A program made the translations under genes and the position numbers. A stretch of 64,000 nt of DNA from Eucommia ulmoides (Eukaryota; Streptophyta; Magnoliopsida; Garryales; Eucommiaceae), in assembly GCA_016647705.1 (NCBI GenBank), contig CM028330.1, forward strand, positions 53,618,897 to 53,682,896, written 5' to 3'. Below, piece by piece: positions 55,762-64,000 of the stretch (positions are counted from its first letter, which is position 1; each line of letters starts with the position of its first letter). The notes below the pieces were generated by a model. The model was not told where the DNA came from, did not search any database, and saw only the letters and a list, made by a program, of their open reading frames with translations.

Positions 55762-58700
55762 ATGGCGGGTGCATCCGACAGCGATCCAATATCCCATAAT
55801 CAATCTAGGGGTAAGCAGTATCGATGTAATTTGCGTAGCTTCTGGGATTTAATGGGAAAAAAATCGAAGGAAGTTTCGTCCTGCCCATATTGATGTGATG
55901 TCGTCCACTCTCCTTTGGCCTTTCTTTAAGGCATTCGTTGACGGCAATGTCGTGGTCCAACAATGCACTAAAAGTGACCAAGACATCTTTGCACTGTTGA
56001 AGTATTATAATCGGTAAAAATTGTTACTTATTATATCGATAAATTATGTTGCAATGATATTTACTGTCTAACTATAATTTTTTGAATATTTTTTTAATGT
56101 CTTGCGTATTGGGCAGAGGCAGGAAAGCTTTTATGTTTGGCGGCAAGAGTATTTCTTTGAGTTCGAGAGATATATCCTTATTCTTTGGAATAAAAAATGG
56201 AACCAAAGTAGTTGAACACACGTATGCGAAGAAGATTATGAGTCCATTTGTTCAACGACGTTTTGCTGGAGTGGACCAAGTCTCAACGAGAGTGATATTA
56301 CAGACGATCGACACGATTATTGAGCGGAATGAGTATGATGACGTTGAGGATGTTGTAAGATTGATGTGTTTGTACGCTTTTGTGACTTGCTTTTTTGCAA
56401 CTACTGGTACAAATATAAGATGGTCTTTTGTGCAAATGGTAGAGGACTTGCATGCAATGTCTGAATATGCATGGGCTGATGCTATTGCCAGGGGGGTAAA
56501 TGACTCTATCCTTAATAACATTGACAAACCATACGTGATTCGTGGATGCATCATCGCTATATTGGTAAGTTGTTTATAGGTGCAATGACAAATGTTGTAT
56601 ATATTCTTGTTTGTTGATGTAATAATTTTTTATAATTTCTATATGTTATTACTCGTAGTATATGTTTTGTGAGCGTTCAACCTTGTTAGATCCAGACTAC
56701 AATCACCAAGCTATGTCAGTGGGCGGTGATGTCAATTGGATTGGCATTCCTCGATTCACCCGTTGGAATTTGTCTTCTTTAAAGAGCGTGTTGCATGGGG
56801 TGAATAAACTCAGTGAAGATCAAGTTAGTGCCAATTGTATTTTTGAAATATTATATGTATGTCATTAATTGGGTGGTTGTATAATTTATAAGAATTTTAC
56901 TGCGTAGCAAAAGTTAAGTGTGTTGTGTCATTTGTAAGAATGTTACTGCATATTGACTATTAATGTTATTCCACCATGAGCTTGATCATGTTTTGTAGGG
57001 GTGTTTATATGACTGAATAACTACGGTTTTGTTAACCCCCTCTTTTCAAAATTGAACTTCCATTACCAAATCTTAAAAAAAAAAACAGAAAAATAAGTTT
57101 AAAGCTTGAAAAAACAAGAGCAAAAAAAATGGTTGCTTATTATGTGTATCATTTATAAGTAAGAAATGTTACTGCACAAAGACATTTAATGTGCATCGAT
57201 AATAACATGGTTTCTTTTAAAATAGCACAGTTTTTTTTAAAAGTGCATCAATAATTACGTGTTTTATAAGATTGTTAATTTAAGTTGCGTGTTCTACTGT
57301 TTCAGATAATCTCTGACGATCTGGTGCCATCAGCTATGGAAGAGTTGTATGTATTTGGGGCCCAACCAACGGCAACATCAGCTGGCTTCCCTCCTCCCGA
57401 GCAACAACCCCCCGATGAGGTCACTGAAATCAAGAAGTAATTGGAGTGTTCGTTGAATCAAAATAGTGAGTTGGTTGCGGAGAATGTCCATCTTCGATCT
57501 GAGCTGAAAACTCGTGACGAGTTGATAACATCGTTGATGAAATAATTAGATGATTTGGCGGAACAGACGACCATCATCGATGCGGAACAATTACGCGAAA
57601 AAAAATCCGTTGCCGAAATAGCTACATCTCCAAGTATTAAAACTCTTGAACATGCCGAACTGCAAACTTCTATGGTAAGGGAGATTAAATGGCAAAAAAG
57701 AAAACCCGTATGAAAGTCAGATTTCGTGTATGAGAGGGTTAAAAAGCGAAGTAAGAAGGGGTGTGTTCAGGTAGTGATTGATGTGAATGAGATCCCGTTG
57801 ATACATCGAATGACTAAAAGGAAACCCGAAAAACTTCCAAGCAAAAAAAGATGCGCGGTGGCCAAATTACTAGACGAAAGTGATTGGGATAAAATAAAAT
57901 CCATACATGAAACACATAATGATGCGTATGTATTCGTTATATTTACTTGGAATCAATTTGTACTTTTTCTTAAATTCCCTATTCACTTTTTTTATTTAAT
58001 TTTTCGTCCTGTAGTGACTTATCATGGATTGGATTGGATGGCTTCCTTGGCGTCCGTTTTGGCGACATTATCGATCTCCTAAAAGGAGAACAATTATCTA
58101 GTAGGGTAAGAAAATATATTGGATGTCATGTATTTTAATGAACACATAAACTTGATTTTTTTTTGCCTCGTTCTTTTGTAGGTGATAGATACGTTTGCCG
58201 AGATAATACACCATCGCCAAATAGAAATTTTTAATGGCAGTTCAAATGTTGATGCTCCCCACAGAGTGTTTGTTATGCCTAGTCTTTCTTGGGTAACTTC
58301 CTTTGACACGGTGTTTGAACTTTTAATATTTTGGCGCATTTGTAATTCTAGTCTTTGAGTGTATATTAAATTTTGTGCTGATTTTGATGATAAACTTACA
58401 TCAAAAAGAATAAAGAGGCAATCATTCGGGGCCAAATGGACAAACAATTCAATATAGGTGTTGCTAGAAAATACGAGACGATAATGTTCCCAATAAACAC
58501 TCCTGGTAGGAGATCTACACCATCGCATTGGACATTACTTGCTTTCGAGATGGAGCATGGGACATTAAATCACTACAACTCGTTGTATAGTCTGAATTCA
58601 CATGATCCGCATTTAGAGAGCGCCAAACTTATAGTATGATTTTAGATATGTTACGAATTAATTGCCTATGAGTTTACAATAATAATCGTACATGACAATT

Positions 58701-59147
58701 GCACTCGCTTACATTAATTTACTGTTATTATTTGTTTCATTTTAACTGGTGATTTAATTGTTTGCTAAATATAGGTAGACTATGTCAACAAATACTTTAC
58801 TCGGTATGCGACTTCGTCAAGCGCTTCTACACAAGACCGATTGATCACTTTGGAACCTGTTTATGACACGCCTCAGCAAAGGGTTGATCGGTAAGTTTGG
58901 ATTTTGATTTGTATTAGGTTTGTAAGAATATACGATATCATACTAGAAATTTGTAAAAACATTTTTTGGCAGACCTGACTGTGGAGTAATTGTTACGTAT
59001 ATAATGAGGCAATTCGTCCTTGGGCAACGAGAAAACGTCAATCGTGAATGCAAATTCAGAATAGCAACGATGGAAAAAGCGGATCTTATCAAGGACATTA
59101 TAAATGACAAACATGGCTGTTGGGCTTTTGATTCATTTTATGCATAG
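55762..59147 (+). pseudogene. Ulp1-like (C48) cysteine protease with N-terminal plant-mobile-type domain, MULE-borne
   Basis: Exons with GT-AG borders that keep phase: 55762-56013, 56117-56564, 56659-56823, 57306-57925, 58015-58105, 58182 to about 58290, about 58430-58633, 58775-58890, 58973-59147 (the two near 58290-58430 are uncertain). The first three resemble DUF1985/plant-mobile domains (HIDVMSSTLLWPFFKAF, LSSRDISLFFGI, DVVRLMCLYAFVTCFF). A charged, coiled-coil-like exon follows. The Ulp1 end has HWTLLAFEM (His, 58526), HYNSL where Asp is usual, and PDCGVIVTYIM (Cys, 58980). Such proteases cut SUMO from proteins. Breaks: one extra A in a run at 55857-55863, and in-frame stops at 57438, 57543 and 57711. 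It converges with mudrA on the right. Confidence 0.75.
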
Positions 59148-60250
59148 AACAGTTGAGCGGGGTGGGTTCGTGGACAAAATGTTTAATTAGTTTTTTATAT
59201 TATTTTGATTAAACGATTTACTTGTTTCTAAACTTTTTGACATTTTATGATGGATGTGGTTCATGACTAATCTCGATGTGTGGGTGTATTTCTTGTTACG
59301 TAATCAAGTTCGTGCATAAAATGTCTAAGTCGAATAATGTCATCGGACACACTTATTTGTTCTATTAAATTATTGTACATTAATGTTCCCAGTGTAGTAA
59401 AAATTACTGTGAATTAATATTCACAGTAATTGTTGTGAGCCGATATTATTTTGCATCTTCATATGTATATATATATATATCATTTAACACTGGTTAAATG
59501 ATGTAGAAACATTTACTTTTTTTTTGGGTTGGGTTGTCTGATATTTTTAACAGGTCGATATGGATACACATCTATCTATGGGGATCTTCCTGAGTTCGAG
59601 TTGAATAAATAATTACTGTTACTGTGCATTAATTATTCCGATACAGTGAATCTTACTGTGCAATTATCGTCATTTATTATGAATGAGCAGGTATTCTTTT
59701 GAGTTGATTTCCAATTTGTTGGTTAAATGGTTTTCTCCAAGTGTAGCTACTAAAATTGATGGTCTGTTTGGATTTTGGATGTTGTTTAGGGATCTTATTT
59801 GTTTTTTAATGATTAAGTTGATTGATTTGTGTATTTTTTCTTTCTTTCTCTGTTTTTTAAGATACTGAGGTTGAAGTCTATAGATGGGTTTGATACATGT
59901 ATTTTTTTCAAAGGAGTTAGTGGAGAAATATCCTAATTTCACCGGATATGGATGCACATCTATGTATGGGGGTCTTCTGGAATTCGAGTTGAATAACAAA
60001 TTACTGTGTATTAATTATTTCGCGACAATAAACATTACTGTGAAATAATATTCATCTATTACTTCATGTTTGATTTACTTAAAGAATATAACCAAAACAT
60101 TAACTTAACATAACAAACTAGAAAAAATGAATCCTATTGATAAAACGATTCTAGTCATGAAAACATCCACAAAAAATATTGAATTTTTCAAAAATAAATA
60201 GAAATTGTTGCTCCAAAAAATATAATGAAAGTCTAATAAATGATGTCATC
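59148..60250. other. Spacer between convergent genes with a ~115-bp direct repeat
   Basis: Two similar blocks (59553-59680 and 59942-60060), each GATATGGAT.CACATCTAT, then TTCGAGTTGAATAA, then an ACTGTG.ATTAATTATT end, lie 390 bp apart. The spacer is rich in the ACTGTGCATTAAT motif and has a TATATATATAT run near 59466. ORFs here look incidental. Confidence 0.55.
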
Positions 60251-62559
60251 TCAAATGGGTTCTTTGCATGTTTTCCTGTTGTGTCCTTTCCCACCGCAGC
60301 GAGTACACTTCAATGTTCCTTTCTTGAACTCGCCCTTTGATGGGATCCTCGTTTTCTTCGGTTGTCCTCTAGGTCGTTTAGTAACTGGTGGTAGTATTAC
60401 AATGTCTTATTGTTTCGTCTCTTTTTTTCCTGCAGTTGGCACAGCAAAAATTCCATCCTCGTAACTTAGACGATAAAATGACATGTGGAAGTAATCCTCT
60501 ACATATGAGTTCAAATCTTCACTGGTCTTTGTAATAGCAGCGCAAGCGTGTGAACACAGTATCCCATTGTCCCTCCAATCGAAACAAGAACATGTTCGGT
60601 TTTTTAAGTCTACAAGTACAAAAGGGTCCGATTAAACTTCAAAGACTCCATTCACGGATTTGCACACCACCCATGCCCTGCACTCTTCCAATCTTTTTAG
60701 CATTTGTCTCTCGATTGTCTCACAAAGAATATTCTTCACCCTTGACGCTATGTTTCGTCGTTTTGTCCGTTGTTCCATTAGGTCAACACGGATTCGATCA
60801 ACAACTTTGTGAATTGGCAGGTGCCTGGCTTCCGCAATCCATCCATTGAATGTATCTGCAGCGTTGGATGTCAATTCACCATATCTTCGACCTTTGAAGA
60901 ACGCGTTTGTCCAATTCTCTCGCGGCAAATCATCCACCCAATCAGAAATATACTTGGATCCCTCAGTTTTTATTTCTGCCAATAATGCATTAAAGTCAAA
61001 CTCTGTTTTTGCTTTGTAACACTCACGGGACAACCAAATCAACTGTTGTTTTACCACTGGTGACCGAGCTCCAATTTTTTCCTTCAAATTCATTGTTAAG
61101 TGGTTCACGCAAAATGAATGGAATGCATCTGAGAATACCTTTTTCACAGCTTTTATTAATCCAGCATGTCGATCAGATATGAATGTCATGACTCGTTCCG
61201 GTGGGATAACGTTAACTAGTTGATTTAGAAACCATTCCCAGTGGACTTCCGTTTCAGAGTCAACGATTCCAAAAGCTAACGGATATATACCTATCAGAAA
61301 ATGACAAAACTTTAATCATTCAGATTGCGTTATTTACTGTACATTGGAAAATATGATTACAAAAAACAGTAATAATTAAAGTTGTCGTTGTACATTAAAA
61401 ATTACGTTAGATAGAACACAAAAATAATTTATTAACACGTCAAAAAATTACTAGAATTTTTACCCAACTTACCGTTATTACCATCTTTGCTGGTTGCCCC
61501 AAGCAGGGTGCCTTTATATTTTGCTTTCAGAAACGTTCCGTCAAGAAATAGCAAAGGTCGTACATATTTAAAATCAGCTATGCTAGCCCCAAATGAAACA
61601 AACAGTCGGTTAAAACAACCAATACTCATATCATATGCAATTTCGAAACGTGTTCTGGGGTTTGTCTGAATGCATGCTTCCTTGTACCATCTCAACTCGT
61701 CATAACCACTACGATAATCCCCATAAACATCTTCTCTCGCCTTTTCAACCCCCCACCATGCATGGTGATAACTTATGTCCAATCCATAGTTATTTTTAAA
61801 TTCTTTGACGACGTCAATAGGACGTTTTAGTGGTTGAACTTTTAAAGTGTTTTTTATACAACTCGACACAACTTGGGAATTAAGCCTACTATTTTTTTTG
61901 GTACGGAATGCAGCACCGCATGTGTGAATATTGTTTATTTTCTTGATGTAAAAATATCCATTCTTACTATCAATGCTCGCACGTACTAACCATTCACATC
62001 CCCGCTCACCTTTATATGCGCAGTATGCAACAACGCGAGATGGTTCGTTCTTATGGTAATCAAATTTAAAACCAATTTCAATGGAATATTTTACCAAGCA
62101 ATCTCTAAAATCATTAACCCCACCTTTAAAAACTTGCCCTACATCACGAATTAAATACCTCCAATCAGCAGACATTGTTGTCGACTTGTTTGGGCAATAT
62201 GGTACCAACACACTTTCATCTTCGTCGCTCCCTGGGTTTTCGCTGTAATATTCAGTGCTAGATCCTACTGCATCTCCGCTACTTTGTCCAACTTGCATCA
62301 ACTGTATACATTAGTCATTACATTCCAATTTAAGACTTTTTGAAATCTTTCAAAGATTACATAATAACTCTATATCTCCTAAATAACAATTAGGGTGGTT
62401 GGGGATTGAATAAGACAACTTGAAATTCCTCATGCGCAACCCCGAATACTTATCACACACGCGGTTAAATAGATCCTCAATGGTTGAAGTGTCATCAATA
62501 TCAAAAACGTGTGTAGTCCCCATGTGTTTAGCCACAAGTATGGTCGTCCAATTTTTCAT
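60251..62559 (-). pseudogene. mudrA-type MULE transposase
   Basis: Exons on the minus strand: 62559-62361 (MKNWTTILVAKHMG..., a PB1/ubiquitin-like start), 62301-61473 and 61290-60251. Exon 2 has a MuDR-type DNA-binding part (GQVFKGGVNDFRDCLVKYSI), the region ending GWCEW-like GCEWLVRASI, and FLDGTFLKAKYKGTLLGATS with the first catalytic Asp. Exon 3 has FGIVDSETEVHWEWFL, FISDRHAGLIKAV with the second Asp, FCVNHL, then a SWIM finger (TCSCFDWRDNGILCSHAC) and at the C-end a basic RPRGQPKK stretch and a CTRCGGKGHNRKTC knuckle. It would cut and move the element. Stops at 60632 (TAA) and 60407 (TAA) break it; the exon 1-2 joint is out of phase as drawn. Confidence 0.85.
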
Positions 62560-63240
62560 TTCCTGATTAAGATAAGAAAATATTCAACAATTATAAATGT
62601 ATATCGAAACAATTAACCAATTATAAGTTGTATATCAATTATTCAACTGATTGTAATTGTGCAGTAAATATTCATTCATATAGCCCCCATTTAAAGTAAC
62701 AAAAAACCCCACCAAAAAAAAAAAGTAAAAAGGCCAAAAACAAATACCCAATCGTAAGTTGCACAACAACTATACAACTGATTAAAACTGCACATCAATT
62801 TTCAATTCATGAAATATGTGCAGTAAAAATAACTCAATTATAAATGTTCAATAAATATTCAAGCAATTATAACTGTACAACAACATTGAACCAATTCGTC
62901 AATTATAACTGTACAGCAACATTCCCAATCAGTCAATGTATTCAACAAAAAATTCAATCAATTATAACTATACAACCACATTGAATCAATTCGTCAATTA
63001 TAACTGTACAACAGCATTCCCAATCAATCAATTATTCAACAAAAAATTCAAACAATTATAACTGTACAACAACATTGAACCAATTCGTCAATTATAACTG
63101 TACAGCAACATTCTCAATCAGTCAATTATACAACAAAAAATTCAAACAATTATAATTGAACAGTAAAAATTCAGTGAATTATAACTATATAGCAATATTG
63201 AACCAAATTATAAACTGTACATTAATATGTTCACGTGCGA
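62560..63240. repeat. Upstream region of mudrA with three ~93-bp tandem repeats
   Basis: From about 62864 to 63150 a unit of about 92-94 bp repeats three times, each with AATTATAACTGTACAACAAC, ATTGAACCAATTCGTC, a second AATTATAACTGTACAGCAAC, and CAACAAAAAATTCAA. Diverged single copies of the motif lie on both sides. An acceptor-like CAG lies just before the mudrA ATG, so part of this is probably a leader intron. Confidence 0.65.
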
Positions 63241-63553
63241 GCGCGTTTGGGCTATGCTACGGATAGCTATATCTTGGCCGAATAACTTAGTTAAATATTC
63301 TAATAATCAAGCTCCACAAACTAACAAAAAATTGCAACTAAATTAATCTCAATGATTCTAGTGATTTATTCTAAAAACAGGGGAAACCAAAATAAACACT
63401 GTCAATATCTATATAGACTAATAATGAAGAAGATGGTGTTCATGATTTCAAAAAAATAATCCAACCAGTAGCAAAAGCAAAAATCGAGAAAATGGTCTTT
63501 GTTTTATGTTCCTAATTTTTCAAAATTCGAAACAGGTTTGAACAGTAAAGTGA

Positions 63554-63952
63554 TTACAGATAAAAACCTGTATGTCTTGCATTACTACTCAACCAGGCTG
63601 TTCGATCTGTTGCCGTCGCCACTGAAATCGCTGCCATCGCCGCCGAAATCGCTGTCGTCGTCGAAGTAGCTGCAGTCGTCCCCGAAGTTGCTCCCGTCGC
63701 TGAAGTTTCTGTCGTCGCCACCCAAATCGCTGCCGTCGCCACCGAAAACGCTGTCGCCGTCGAAGTTGCTGCCTTCGTCGCCGAATTTGCTCCCATCACT
63801 GAAGTTGTTGTCGTCGCCGTCGTTATCGTCGGCCGACGTGGGAAGGGGTTTCGCGATTTAGGGATTTTTCTATCACCGTCCTCACCTTCGCCCTCATCTC
63901 CGTTGCGATTTATGGCATGGAATATGGTAATAGCAGTTTCGAAATCTTCCAT
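63554..63952 (-). CDS. Doubtful acidic-start ORF over an 18-bp tandem repeat (possible 5' exon of the MULE)
   Basis: Starts MEDFETAITIFHAINRNGDE at 63952 with an acidic GEGEDGDR, then runs into a 250-bp repeat (63590-63840) of period about 18 bp that reads as Ala/Thr-rich in this frame. One frame over, the same repeat reads as DGSNFGD-type hexapeptides (SDGSNFGDDCSYF), a more protein-like composition that continues the acidic start. This suggests a 1-base frameshift. No known domain. Confidence 0.35.
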   Translation of the reverse strand: MEDFETAITIFHAINRNGDEGEGEDGDRKIPKSRNPFPRRPTITTATTTTSVMGANSATKAATSTATAFSVATAAIWVATTETSATGATSGTTAATSTTTAISAAMAAISVATATDRTAWLSSNARHTGFYL

Positions 63953-64000
63953 TTTTATAGCTTCAAAGGTTTGATTGCTTGGATTTGCCTTATTTAGCTT

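Noticed and set aside
1-64000. CRISPR-like arrays or bacterial operons
   Set aside because: All tandem repeats here are diverged minisatellites or satellite units in plant DNA; no cas-like genes and no regular spacers.

Overview
This window looks like nuclear DNA of a flowering plant, probably a eudicot. It is AT-rich, has GT-AG introns and CT-rich leaders, and is dominated by plant-type Ty1/Copia and Ty3/Gypsy LTR elements, a mudrA-type Mutator-like transposon, hAT-type and MITE-like elements and solo LTRs. I cannot name the species. No tRNA, rRNA or CRISPR array was seen.

Left three quarters (1 to about 47,075): a tandem segmental duplication. Three units of about 14.5 to 15.5 kb follow one another (3138-17621, 17622-33062, 33063 to about 47,075), preceded by the end of a fourth, broken unit (1-1180). 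Each unit has the same order: a decayed composite Gypsy element (minus strand), an AT-rich flank with a solo LTR, a Copia element (minus strand) still bounded by the 5-bp target duplication TATTC, and then a small intronless plus-strand gene behind a TATA box and a CT-rich leader. A MITE-like element and a block of diverged tandem repeats close the unit. The 118-residue gene (14760, 30130, 45150) is the only clearly intact host-type gene, and all three copies are open. The retroelements share ancestral lesions between units, so they were in place before duplication. A hAT-type element sits in the Copia of units 2 and 3 but not unit 1, and a 1.9-kb solo LTR lies only in front of unit 1.

Middle (about 47,075-53,870): non-duplicated, gene-poor DNA. 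It holds degenerate tandem repeats, a short doubtful ORF near an E2F-like site, an array of 60-bp palindromic repeats ending in two near-perfect hairpins, and an AT-rich satellite with a period of about 270-310 bp. The satellite is interrupted by a 1.4-kb element with a 9-bp target duplication and by a solo LTR.

Right end (about 53,870-64,000): most of a large Mutator-like element. It carries a plus-strand multi-exon Ulp1-type cysteine protease pseudogene with an N-terminal plant-mobile-type domain, convergent with a minus-strand mudrA transposase pseudogene (MULE catalytic core, SWIM finger, CCHC knuckle). This matches the known pairing of ULP-like genes with MULEs in plants. Both genes carry nonsense codons of the kind made by C-to-T change. 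Introns and flanks share a dispersed motif around ACTGTGCATTAA. The element's right terminus is probably outside the window.

All domain calls are by eye. Divergence estimates are visual, and no alignment or database search was run.
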